A DNA stretch of 64,000 bases from Prosopocoilus inquinatus (taxonomy: Eukaryota > Arthropoda > Insecta > Coleoptera > Lucanidae), in the NCBI GenBank assembly GCA_036172665.1, contig JAYKNF010000050.1:1-64000 (forward strand), in the 5' to 3' direction. Shown here piece by piece: positions 1-10,801 of this stretch. The notes below the pieces were generated by a model that worked only from the letters and a program-made list of their open reading frames with translations, had not been told where the DNA came from and searched no databases. The position numbers were made by a program, and so were the translations under genes. Positions within the stretch are counted from its first letter, which is position 1. Every line of letters begins with the position of its first letter.

Positions 1-45
1 TGATGTATCTAATCGATCCTTACTCATCTATCATGTTATTTGTCG

Positions 46-62
46 TTTCGATGGACTCCAGT
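46..62 (+). other. CENP-B-box-like 17-mer in a subset of monomers (7 of 9 key bases)
   Basis: Monomer positions 46-62 read TTTCGATGGACTCCAGT in this unit. Against the mammalian CENP-B core NTTCGNNNNANNCGGGN the essential TTCG, the A and the first and last bases of CGGG match, while the middle GG is CA. Only some monomer types keep TTCG; others read TTTGG at the same place, and the 'gggctcc' type also loses the A. In the 9-monomer higher-order unit about four of nine monomers carry TTCG. The likeness may be chance, since the site is not a full box and the host is unknown. Confidence 0.25.
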
Positions 63-123
63 AGCTCTGATGTGAGATACGACGTTTTCGGACGCAGCAG
101 AAGCTGGAAATAGTTTTAAACGA

Positions 124-145
124 AACAACACGCATTAGCGTTGTT
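124..145. other. Imperfect dyad (hairpin-capable) repeated once per monomer
   Basis: Monomer positions 124-145 read AACAA-CA-CGC-ATTA-GCG-TTGTT. The arms AACAA/TTGTT and CGC/GCG are perfect complements, separated by a 2-base bulge (CA) and a 4-base loop (ATTA); G122 and C147 could extend the stem past one mismatch. It is present in nearly every unit of the array; the example given is the first. The inner right arm GCG is nearly constant. The left arm exists as CGC, CGT (about as common) and CAT (the type preceding 'gtaactaat' monomers), so the perfect form is only one of several. Function is unknown: it could be a protein-binding dyad or a cruciform. Confidence 0.6.
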
Positions 146-447
146 CCTGTGATGTATCTAATCGATCCTTACTCATCTAACATGTTATTTGGCGTTTCGA
201 TGGACTCCAGTAACTTTGATGTGAGATACGAAGTTCTCGGACGCAGCTGAAGCTGGAAATTGTTTTAAGCGAAACAACACGTATTAGCGTTGTTCCTGTG
301 ATGTATCTAATCGATCCTTACTCATCTATCATGTTATTTGACGTTTGGATGGGCTCCAGTAACTCTGAAGTGAGATACGAAGTTCTCGGACGCAGCTGAA
401 GCTGGAAATAGTTTTAAACGAAACAACACGCATTAGCGTTGTTCCTG

Positions 448-596
448 TGATGTATCTAATCGATCCTTACTCATCTATCATGTTATTTGACGTTTGGATG
501 GACTCCAGTAACTCTGATGTGAGATACGAAATTATCGGACGCAGCAGAAGCTGGAAATAGTTTTAAATGAAACAACACGCATTAGCGTTGTTCCTG
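448..596 (+). repeat. Representative 149-bp monomer (close to consensus)
   Basis: This unit shows the common form and serves as a map of the monomer. Positions 1-20 hold 'tgatgtatctaatcgatcct' with an ATCGAT palindrome at 12-17. Positions 33-41 hold 'atgttattt'. Positions 46-62 are the CENP-B-like site (here in the TTTGG form). Positions 64-102 are the most variable stretch, where most monomer types are told apart. Positions 103-113 hold the constant 'gctggaaatag'. Positions 114-120 are the AT tract 'ttttaaa'. Positions 122-147 are an imperfect dyad. Diagnostic variable sites are 3, 12-15, 24-31, 36-50, 55, 64-75, 78-91, 98-102, 119-123 and 131-135. Confidence 0.9.
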
Positions 597-599
597 TGA

Positions 600-1500
600 T
601 GTATCTAATCGATCCTTACTCACCTATCATGTTATTTGACGTTTGGATGGGCTCCAGTAACTCTGAAGTGAGATACGAAGTTCTCGGACGCAGCTGAAGC
701 TGGAAATAGTTTTAAACGAAACAACACGCATTAGCGTTGTTCCTGTGATGTATCTAATCGATACTTACTCATCTATCATGTTATTTGACGTTTCGATGGA
801 CTCCAGTAACTCTAATGTGAGAAACGAAATTTTCGGACGCAGCAGAAGCTGGAAATAGTTTTAAACGAAACAACACGCATTAGCGTTGTTCCTGTGATGT
901 ATCTAATCGATCCTTACTCATCTATCATGTTATTTGACGTTTGGATGGACTCCAGTAACTCTGATGTGAGATACGAAATTATCGGACGCAGCAGAAGCTG
1001 GAAATAGTTTTAAATGAAACAACACGCATTAGCGTTGTTCCTGTGATGTATCTAATCGATACTTACTCATCTATCATGTTATTTGGCGTTTCGATGGACT
1101 CCAGTAGCTCTGATGTGAGATACGACGTTTTCGGACGCAGCAGAAGCTGGAAATAGTTTTAAACGAAACAACACGCATTAGCGTTGTTCCTGTGATGTAT
1201 CTAATCGATCCTTACTCATCTATCATGTTATTTGACGTTTGGATGGACTCCAGTAACTCTGATGTGAGATACGAAATTATCGGACGCAGCAGAAGCTGGA
1301 AATAGTTTTAAATGAAACAACACGCATTAGCGTTGTGCCTGTGATGTATCTAATCGATCCTTACTCATCTATCATGTTATTTGACGTTTCGATGGACTCT
1401 AGTAACTCTGATGTGATATACGAAGTTTTTGGACGCAGCAGGAGCTAGAAATAGTTTTAAACGAAACAACACGTATTAGCGTTGTTCCTGTGATGTATCT
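600..1500 (+). repeat. 6-monomer block, repeated at 2388-3288 (12-monomer spacing)
   Basis: Landmarks 'cacctatc' (621), 'gatacttac' (760) and the 'gtgcctg...ctctag...gatatacg' unit recur exactly 1788 bp (12 monomers) later at 2409, 2548 and about 3124. After about 1500/3288 the copies diverge ('tatctctg' against 'aagtctg'). Between the two copies lie units of other types, including a chimeric 'gtaactaat...cacctatc...gggctcc' monomer near 1945. The block is also part of the longer copy at 9173-10801. Confidence 0.75.
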
Positions 1501-3288
1501 AATCGATCCTTACTCATCTATCATGTTATTTGACGTTTGGATGGACTCCAGTATCTCTGATGTGAGATACGAAATTTTCGGACGCAGCAGAAGCTGGTAA
1601 TAGTTTTAAACGAAACAACACGCATTAGCGTTGTTCCTGTGATGTATCTAAACAATCCTTACTTATCTAACATGTTATTTGACGTTTGGATGGACTCCAG
1701 TAAGTCTGATGTGAGATACAAAGTTTTTGGACGCAGCAGTAGCTGGAAATAGTTTAGAACGAAAAAGCACGTATTAGCGTTGTTCCTGTGATGTATCTAA
1801 TCGATCCTTACTTAGCTACTATGTTATTTGACGTTTCGATGGACTCCAGTAACTCTAATGTGAGATACGAAATTTTCGGACGCAGCAGCAGCTGGAAATA
1901 GTTTTAAACGAAACAACACATATTAGCGTTGTTCCTGTGATGTAACTAATCGATCCTTACTCACCTATCATGTTATTTGACGTTTGGATGGGCTCCAGTA
2001 ACTCTGAAGTGAGATACGAAGTTCTCGGACGCAGCTGAAGCTGGAAATAGTTTTAAACGAAACAACACGCATTAGCGTTGTTCCTGTGATGTATCTAATC
2101 GATCCTTACTCATCTATCATGTTATTTGACGTTTGGATGGACTCCAGTAAGTCTGATGTGAGATACAAAGTTTTTGGACGCAGCAGGAGCTAGAAATAGT
2201 TTTAAACGAAACAACACGTATTAGCGTTGTTCCTGTGCTGTATCTAATCGATCCTTACTCATCTATCATCTTATTTGGCGTTTCGATGGACTCCAGTAGC
2301 TCTGATGTGAGATACGACGTTTTCGGACGCAGCAGAAGCTGGAAATAGTTTTAAACGAAACAACACGCATTAGCGTTGTTCCTGTGATGTATCTAATCGA
2401 TCCTTACTCACCTATCATGTTATTTGACGTTTGGATGGGCTCCAGTAACTCTGAAGTGAGATACGAAGTTCTCGGACGCATCTGAAGCTGGAAATAGTTT
2501 TAAACGAAACAACACGCATTAGCGTTGTTCCTGTGATGTATCTAATCGATACTTACTCATCTATCATGTTATTTGACGTTTCGATGGACTCCAGTAACTC
2601 TAATGTGAGAAACGAAATTTTCGGACGCAGCAGAAGCTGGAAATAGTTTTAAACGAAACAACACGCATTAGCGTTGTTCCTGTGATGTATCTAATCGATC
2701 CTTACTCATCTATCATGTTATTTGACGTTTGGATGGACTCCAGTAACTCTGATGTGAGATACGAAATTATCGGACGCAGCAGAAGCTGGAAATAGTTTTA
2801 AATGAAACAACACGCATTAGCGTTGTTCCTGTGATGTATCTAATCGATACTTACTCATCTATCATGTTATTTGGCGTTTCGATGGACTCCAGTAGCTCTG
2901 ATGTGAGATACGACGTTTTCGGACGCAGCAGAAGCTGGAAATAGTTTTAAACGAAACAACACGCATTAGCGTTGTTCCTGTGATGTATCTAATCGATCCT
3001 TACTCATCTATCATGTTATTTGACGTTTGGATGGACTCCAGTAACTCTGATGTGAGATACGAAATTATCGGACGCAGCAGAAGCTGGAAATAGTTTTAAA
3101 TGAAACAACACGCATTAGCGTTGTGCCTGTGATGTATCTAATCGATCCTTACTCATCTATCATGTTATTTGACGTTTCGATGGACTCTAGTAACTCTGAT
3201 GTGATATACGAAGTTTTTGGACGCAGCAGGAGCTAGAAATAGTTTTAAACGAAACAACACGTATTAGCGTTGTTCCTGTGATGTATCT

Positions 3289-6200
3289 AATCGATCCTTA
3301 CTCATCTATCATGTTATTTGACGTTTGGATGGACTCCAGTAAGTCTGATGTGAGATACAAAGTTTTTGGACGCAGCAGGAGCTAGAAATAGTTTTAAACG
3401 AAACAACACGTATTAGCGTTGTTCCTGTGCTGTATCTAATCGATCCTTACTCATCTATCATCTTATTTGGCGTTTCGATGGACTCCAGTAGCTCTGATGT
3501 GAGATACGACGTTTTCGGACGCAGCAGAAGCTGGAAATAGTTTTAAACGAAACAACACGCATTAGCGTTGTTCCTGTGATGTATCTAATCGATCCTTACT
3601 CATCTATCATGTTATTTGACGTTTGGATGGACTCCAGTAACTCTGATGTGAGATACGAAATTATCGGACGCAGCAGAAGCTGGAAATAGTTTTAAATGAA
3701 ACAACACGCATTAGCGTTGTGCCTGTGATGTATCTAATCGATCCTTACTCATCTATCATGTTATTTGACGTTTCGATGGACTCTAGTAACTCTGATGTGA
3801 TATACGAAGTTTTTGGACGCAGCAGGAGCTAGAAATAGTTTTAAACGAAACAACACGTATTAGCGTTGTTCCTGTGATGTATCTAATCGATCCTTACTCA
3901 TCTATCATGTTATTTGACGTTTGGACGGACTCCAGTAACTCTGATGTGAGATACAAAGTTATCGGACGCAGCAGAAGCTGGAAATAGTTTTAAACGAAAC
4001 AACACGCATTAGCGTTGTTCCTGTGATGTATCTAATCGATCCTTACTCATCTATCATGTTATTTGACGTTTGGACGGACTCCAGTAACTCTGATGTGAGA
4101 TACAAAGTTATCGGACGCAGCAGAAGCTGGAAATTGTTTTAAACGAAACAACACGTATTAGCGTTGTTCCTGTGATGTATCTAATCGATCCTTACTCATC
4201 TATCATGTTATTTGACGTTTGGATGGGCTCCAGTAACTCTGAAGTGAGATACGAAGTTATCGGACGCAGCAGAAGCTGGAAATAGTTTTAAACGAAACAA
4301 CACGTATTAGCGTTGTTCCTGTGATGTATCTAATTGATCCTTACTCATCTATCATGTTATTTGACGTTTGGATGGACTCCAGTAACTCTGATGTGAGATA
4401 CAAAGTTTTTGGACGCAGCAGAAGCTGGAAATAGTTTTGAACGAAACAACACGTATTAGCGTTGTTCCTGTGATGTATCTAATCGATCCCTACTTAGCTA
4501 CTATGTTATTTGACGTTTCGATGGACTCCAGTAACTCTAATGTGAGATACGAAATTTTCGGACGCAGCAGCAGCTGGAAATAGTTTTAAACGAAACAACA
4601 CATATTAGCGTTGTTCCTGTGATGTAACTAATCGATCCTTACTCATCTATCATGTTATTTGACGTTTGGACGGACTCCAGTAACTCTGATGAGAGATACA
4701 AAGTTCTCGGACGCAGTAGAAGCTGGAAATAGTTTTGAACGAAACAACACGTATTAGCGTTGTTCCTGTGATGTATCTAAACGATTCTTACTTATCTAAC
4801 ATGTTATTTGACGTTTGGATGGACTCCAGTAAGTCTGATGTGAGATACAAAGTTTTTGGACGCAGCAGGAGCTGGAAATAGTTTTAAACGAAACAACACG
4901 TATCAGCGTTGTTCCTGTGCTGTATCTAATCGATCCTTACTAATCTGTCATGTTATTTGGCGTTTCGATGGACTCCAGTAGCTCTGATGTGAGATACGAC
5001 GTTTTCGGACGCAGCAGAAGCTCTAAATAGCTTTAAAAGAAACAACACGCATTAGCGTTGTTCCTGTGATGTATCTAATCGATCCTTACTCATCTATCAT
5101 GTTATTTGGCGTTTCGATGGACTCCAGTAACTTTGATGTGAGATACGAAGTTCTCGGACGCAGCTGAAGCTGGAAATAGTTTTAAATGAAACAACACGTA
5201 TTAGCGTTGTTCCTGTGATGTATCTAATCGATCCTTACTCATCTATCATGTTATTTGGCGTTTCGATGGACTCCAGTAACTTTGATGTGAGATACGAAGT
5301 TCTCGGACGCAGCTGAAGCTGGAAATAGTTTTAAACGAAACAACACGTATTAGCGTTGTTCCTGTGATGTATCTAATCGATCCTTACTTATCTATCATGT
5401 TATTTGACGTTTCGATGGACTCCAGTAACTATGATGTGAGATACGAAATTTTCGGACGCAGCAGAAGCTGGAAATAGTTTTAAACGAAACAACACGCATT
5501 AGCGTTGTTCCTGTGATGTACCTAATCGATCCTTACTCATCTGTCATGTTATTTGGCGTTTCGATGGACTCCAGTAACTCTGATGTGAGATACGAAATTT
5601 TCGGACGCAGCAGAAGCTGGAAATAGTTTTGAACGAAACAACACGCATTAGCGTTGTTCCTGTGATGTATCTAAACGATCCTTACTTATCTATCATGTTA
5701 TTTGATATTACGATGGACTCCAGTAACTCTGATGTGAGATAAGAAGTTTTCGAACGCAGCAGAAGCTGGAAATAGTTTTAAGCGAAACAACACGTATTAG
5801 CGTTGTTCCTGTGATGTATCTAATCGATCCTTACTCATCTATCATGTTATTTGACGTTTGAATGGACTCCAGTAACTCTGGTGTGAGATACAAATTTCTC
5901 GGACGCAGCAGAAGCTGGAAATAGTTTTGAACGAAACAACACGTATTAGCGTTGTTCCTGTGATGTATCTAATCGATCCTTACTCATCTATCATGTTATT
6001 TGACGTTTGGACGGACTCCAGTAACTCTGATGTGAGATACAAAGTTATCGGACGCAGCAGAAGCTGGAAATAGTTTTAAACGATACAACACGTATTAGCG
6101 TTGTTCCTGTGATGTATCTAATTGATCCTTACTCATCTATCATGTTATTTGACGTTTGGATGGACTCCAGTAACTCTGATGTGAGATACAAAGTTTTTGG

Positions 6201-7079
6201 ACGCAGCAGAAGCTGGAAATAGTTTTGAACGAAACAACACGTATTAGCGTTGTTCCTGTTATGTATCTAATCGATCCCTACTTAGCTACTATGTTATTTG
6301 ACGTTTCGATGGACTCCAGTAACTTTGATGTGAGATACGAAATTTTCGGACGCAGCAGAAGCTGGAAATAGTTTTAAATGAAACAACACGCATTAGCGTT
6401 GTTCCTGTGATGTATGTAATCGATCCTTACTCATCTATCATGTTATTTGACGTTTCAAACAACACGTATTAGCGTTGTTCCTGTGCTGTATCTAATCGAT
6501 CCTTACTCATCTATCATGTTATTTGGCGTTTCGATGGACTCCAGTAACTATGATGTGAGATACGAAATTTTCGGACGCAGCAGAAGCTGGAAATAGTTTT
6601 AAACGAAACAACACGCATTAGCGTTGTTCCTGTGATGTATCTAATCGATCCTTACTCATCTGTCATGTTATTTGACGTTTCGATGGACTCTAGTAACTCT
6701 GATGTGAGATACGAAGTTTTTGGACGCAGCAAGAGCTGGAAATACTTTTAAACGAAACAACACGTATTAGCGTTATTCCTGTGATGTATCTAATCGATCC
6801 TTACTCATCTATCATGTTATTTGACGTTTGGATGGACTCCAGTATCTCTGATGTGAGATACGAAATTTTCGGACGCAGCAGAAGCTGGAAATAGTTTAAA
6901 ACGAAACAACACGCATTAGCGTTGTTCCTGTGATGTATCTAAACGATCCTTACTTATCTAACATGTTATTTGACGTTTGGATGGACTCCAGTAAGTCTGA
7001 TGTAGGATACAAAGTCCTCGGAAGCAGCAGAAGCTGGAAATAGTTTTAAACGAAACAACACGCATTAGCGTTGTTCCTG
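3289..7079 (+). repeat. Mixed satellite stretch with short local duplications
   Basis: No gene is present; it is monomers throughout. A 4-monomer duplication is seen (the 'gtgcctg...gatatacg' unit at 3124 and again 596 bp later at 3720). Adjacent monomers 'ggacggactcc...aaagttatcgg' near 3870-4170 are near copies, as are two 'ctttgatg...gcagctgaag' monomers near 5070-5370. The unit with 'taattgatcc' near 4330 recurs 12 monomers later near 6117 together with the next one. The 76-bp truncated unit at 6408 belongs here. Confidence 0.75.
6408..6483 (+). repeat. Truncated monomer, 76 bp (73-bp internal deletion)
   Basis: The unit begins normally ('tgatgtatgtaatcg') and runs to 'gacgtttc' at about 6457, then jumps straight to 'aaacaacacgtattagcg' of the monomer end. 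Monomer positions from about 50 to 122 are missing, including the variable centre and the AT tract. No clear microhomology longer than a base or two is visible at the join. It is the only unit of the 430 reduced to half length and I found no second copy, so the deletion is probably recent or has not been amplified. Confidence 0.92.
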
Positions 7080-7277
7080 TGATGTATCTAATCGATCCTT
7101 ACTCATCTATCATGTTATTTGGCGTTTCGATGGACTCCAGTAACTCTGATGTGAGATACGACGTTTCGGACGCAGCAGCAGCTGGAAATAGTTTTAAACG
7201 AAAGAAACGAAATTTTCGGACGCAGCAGAAGCTGGAAATAGTTTTAAACGAAACAACACGCATTAGCGTTGTTCCTG
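7080..7277 (+). repeat. Expanded unit, 198 bp (partial internal duplication)
   Basis: The unit runs normally to 'ttttaaacgaaa' near 7204 and then restarts at 'gaaacgaaattttcgg', a stretch normally found at monomer positions 76-92 of the 'gagaaacg' type, so about 50 bp of the monomer's second half is present twice. The join lies at a short shared 'gaaa/acgaaa' motif. A 1-base loss ('gacgtttcgg' for 'gacgttttcgg', near 7160) lies just upstream. The first half carries 'gcagcagcagctgg', the second 'gcagcagaagctgg', so two different monomer types were joined. The change keeps a 103-codon reading frame open by chance. Confidence 0.9.
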
Positions 7278-7396
7278 TGATGTATCTAATCGATCCTTAC
7301 TCATCTATCATGTTATTTGACGTTTGGATGGACTCCAGTAACTCTGATGTGAGATACGAAATTATCGGACGCAGCAGAAGCTGGAAATAGTTTTAA

Positions 7397-8053
7397 ATGA
7401 AACAACACGCATTAGCGTTGTTCCTGTGATGTATCTAATCGATCCTTACTCATCTATCATGTTATTTGACGTTTGGATGGACTCCAGTAAGTCTGATGTG
7501 AGATACAAAGTTTTTGGACGCAGCAGGAGCTGGAAATAGTTTTAAACGAAACAACACGTATTAGCGTTGTTCCTGTGCTGTATCTAATCGATCCTTACTT
7601 ATCTATCATGTTATTTGACGTTTCGATGCACTCCAGTAACTCTGATGTGAGATACGAAGTTTTCGGACGCAGCAGAAGCTGGAAATAGTTTTAAACGAAA
7701 CAACACGTATTAGCGTTGTTCCTGGGATGTATCTAATCGATCCTTACTCATCTATCATGTTATTTGACGTTTGGATGGACTCCAGTAACTCTGATGTGAG
7801 ATACAAAGTTTTTGGACGCAGCAGTAGCTGGAAATAGTTTAGAACGAAAAAACACGTATTAGCGTTGTTCCTGTGATGTATCTAATCGATCCTTACTTAG
7901 CTACTATGTTATTTGACGTTTCGATGGACTCCAGTAACTCTAATGTGAGATACGAAATTTTCGGACGCAGCAGCAGCTGGAAATAGTTTTAAACGAAACA
8001 ACACATATTAGCGTTGTTCCTGTGATGTAACTAATCGATCCTTACTCATCTAT
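7397..8053 (+). repeat. Block of about 4.4 monomers, repeated at 8440-9096 (7-monomer spacing)
   Basis: The order 'aagtctg...aggagctgg', 'gtgctg...gcactcc', 'cctggg...tagctgg...agaacg', 'cttagctact...gcagcagcagctgg', 'gtaactaat' recurs at a constant offset of 1043 bp (7 x 149). Copies separate at 8053/9096, where this one switches to 'catcttatttggcg' and the other keeps 'catgttatttgacg'. These are five of the nine members of the 1341-bp higher-order unit described at 26489, so the 9-monomer order already exists here in partial form. Confidence 0.8.
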
Positions 8054-8347
8054 CATCTTATTTGGCGTTTCGATGGACTCCAGTAGCTCTGATGTGAGAT
8101 ACAACGTTTTCGGACGCAGCAGAAGCTGGAAATAGTTTTAAACGAAACAACACGCATTAGCGTTGTTCCTGTGCTGTATCTAATCGATCCTTACTCATCT
8201 ATCATCTTATTTGGCGTTTCGATGGACTCCAGTAGCTCTGATGTGAGATACAACGTTTTCGGACGCAGCAGAAGCTGGAAATAGTTTTAAACGAAACAAC
8301 ACGCATTAGCGTTGTTCCTGTGATGTATCTAATCGATCCTTACTCAT
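8050..8347 (+). repeat. Adjacent near-identical monomers ('catctt...acaacg' type)
   Basis: Two neighbouring units share 'catcttatttggcg', 'agtagctctg' and the otherwise rare 'gatacaacgttttcgg' (near 8100 and again 149 bp later). The shared private variant shows a single-monomer tandem duplication. The first begins as a 'gtaactaat' unit and is a hybrid; the second begins 'tgctgtatctaat'. Confidence 0.75.
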
Positions 8348-9172
8348 CTATCATGTTATTTGACGTTTCGATGGACTCCAGTAACTCTAATGTGAGAAAC
8401 GAAATTTTCGGACGCAGCAGAAGCTGGAAATAGTTTTAAACGAAACAACACGCATTAGCGTTGTTCCTGTGATGTATCTAATCGATCCTTACTCATCTAT
8501 CATGTTATTTGACGTTTGGATGGACTCCAGTAAGTCTGATGTGAGATACAAAGTTTTTGGACGCAGCAGGAGCTGGAAATAGTTTTAAACGAAACAACAC
8601 GTATTAGCGTTGTTCCTGTGCTGTATCTAATCGATCCTTACTTATCTATCATGTTATTTGACGTTTCGATGCACTCCAGTAACTCTGATGTGAGATACGA
8701 AGTTTTCGGACGCAGCAGAAGCTGGAAATAGTTTTAAACGAAACAACACGTATTAGCGTTGTTCCTGGGATGTATCTAATCGATCCTTACTCATCTATCA
8801 TGTTATTTGACGTTTGGATGGACTCCAGTAACTCTGATGTGAGATACAAAGTTTTTGGACGCAGCAGTAGCTGGAAATAGTTTAGAACGAAAAAACACGT
8901 ATTAGCGTTGTTCCTGTGATGTATCTAATCGATCCTTACTTAGCTACTATGTTATTTGACGTTTCGATGGACTCCAGTAACTCTAATGTGAGATACGAAA
9001 TTTTCGGACGCAGCAGCAGCTGGAAATAGTTTTAAACGAAACAACACATATTAGCGTTGTTCCTGTGATGTAACTAATCGATCCTTACTCATCTATCATG
9101 TTATTTGACGTTTGGACGGACTCCAGTAACTCTGATGAGAGATACGACGTTTTTGGACGCAGCAGGAGCTGG

Positions 9173-10801
9173 AAATAGTTTTAAACGAAACAACACGCAT
9201 TAGCGTTGTTCCTGTGATGTATCTAATCGATCCTTACTCATCTAACATGTTATTTGGCGTTTCGATGGACTCCAGTAACTTTGATGTGAGATACGAAGTT
9301 CTCGGACGCAGCTGAAGCTGGAAATTGTTTTAAACGAAACAACACGTATTAGCGTTGTTCCTGTGATGTATCTAATCGATCCTTACTCATCTATCATGTT
9401 ATTTGACGTTTGGATGGGCTCCAGTAACTCTGAAGTGAGATACGAAGTTCTCGGACGCAGCTGAAGCTGGAAATAGTTTTAAACGAAACAACACGCATTA
9501 GCGTTGTTCCTGTGATGTATCTAATCGATCCTTACTCATCTATCATGTTATTTGACGTTTGGATGGACTCCAGTAACTCTGATGTGAGATACGAAATTAT
9601 CGGACGCAGCAGAAGCTGGAAATAGTTTTAAATGAAACAACACGCATTAGCGTTGTTCCTGTGATGTATCTAATCGATCCTTACTCACCTATCATGTTAT
9701 TTGACGTTTGGATGGGCTCCAGTAACTCTGAAGTGAGATACGAAGTTCTCGGACGCAGCTGAAGCTGGAAATAGTTTTAAACGAAACAACACGCATTAGC
9801 GTTGTTCCTGTGATGTATCTAATCGATACTTACTCATCTATCATGTTATTTGACGTTTCGATGGACTCCAGTAACTCTAATGTGAGAAACGAAATTTTCG
9901 GACGCAGCAGAAGCTGGAAATAGTTTTAAACGAAACAACACGCATTAGCGTTGTTCCTGTGATGTATCTAATCGATCCTTACTCATCTATCATGTTATTT
10001 GACGTTTGGATGGACTCCAGTAACTCTGATGTGAGATACGAAATTATCGGACGCAGCAGAAGCTGGAAATAGTTTTAAATGAAACAACACGCATTAGCGT
10101 TGTTCCTGTGATGTATCTAATCGATACTTACTCATCTATCATGTTATTTGGCGTTTCGATGGACTCCAGTAGCTCTGATGTGAGATACGACGTTTTCGGA
10201 CGCAGCAGAAGCTGGAAATAGTTTTAAACGAAACAACACGCATTAGCGTTGTTCCTGTGATGTATCTAATCGATCCTTACTCATCTATCATGTTATTTGA
10301 CGTTTGGATGGACTCCAGTAACTCTGATGTGAGATACGAAATTATCGGACGCAGCAGAAGCTGGAAATAGTTTTAAATGAAACAACACGCATTAGCGTTG
10401 TGCCTGTGATGTATCTAATCGATCCTTACTCATCTATCATGTTATTTGACGTTTCGATGGACTCTAGTAACTCTGATGTGATATACGAAGTTTTTGGACG
10501 CAGCAGGAGCTAGAAATAGTTTTAAACGAAACAACACGTATTAGCGTTGTTCCTGTGATGTATCTAATCGATCCTTACTCATCTATCATGTTATTTGACG
10601 TTTGGATGGACTCCAGTATCTCTGATGTGAGATACGAAATTTTCGGACGCAGCAGAAGCTGGTAATAGTTTTAAACGAAACAACACGCATTAGCGTTGTT
10701 CCTGTGATGTATCTAAACAATCCTTACTTATCTAACATGTTATTTGACGTTTGGATGGACTCCAGTAAGTCTGATGTGAGATACAAAGTTTTTGGACGCA
10801 G
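9173..10801 (+). repeat. 11-monomer block, copy of 108-1736
   Basis: Offset is 9065 bp throughout, for example 'ctaacatg' at 181/9246 and 'gatacttac' at 760/9825. The block ends in the 'ctaaacaatcc...aagtctg' monomer. Its second half overlaps the block at 10240-11578, which has further copies at 29.7 and 51.3 kb, so blocks with different boundaries are nested here. Confidence 0.8.

Larger units (their letters stand above)
108..1736 (+). repeat. 11-monomer block, duplicated at 9173-10801
   Basis: The order of monomer types in this stretch (a 'ctaacatg...ctttgatg' unit, 'gggctcc...gaagtgag', 'attatcgg', 'cacctatc...gggctcc', 'gatacttac...gagaaacg' and so on, ending with a 'gctggtaatag' and a 'ctaaacaatcc' unit) is repeated at a constant offset of 9065 bp. 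The match ends at 1736, where this copy has 'gcagcagtagctgg...agaacg' and the other has 'gcagcaggagctgg...aaacg'. Within the match only scattered single-base differences were seen, for example 'ttaagcg' near 268 against 'ttaaacg'. Confidence 0.8.

Noticed and set aside
45..60. RNA polymerase III B box or tRNA/SINE origin ('gtttcga...actcc')
   Set aside because: The likeness to GGTTCGANTCC needs an insertion of several bases, and no A box, poly(A) tail or tRNA-like fold is present.
46..62. True CENP-B box
   Set aside because: The CGGG part is CCAG, so it fails the strict motif. It is kept only as a CENP-B-like observation with low confidence.
1..149. Two half-monomers of about 70 bp (dimer origin of the monomer)
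   Set aside because: 'tgatgt' occurs at positions 1 and 69 and GTATCT (5-10) is inverted as AGATAC (75-80), but the surrounding halves do not align; the evidence is too thin.
7079..7390. 103-codon open reading frame across an expanded unit
   Set aside because: It starts on a GTG within the monomer, spans the aberrant 198-bp unit and ends at the 'gaaatag' stop present in nearly all monomers. The open frame is a by-product of the partial duplication; the peptide is only translated satellite.
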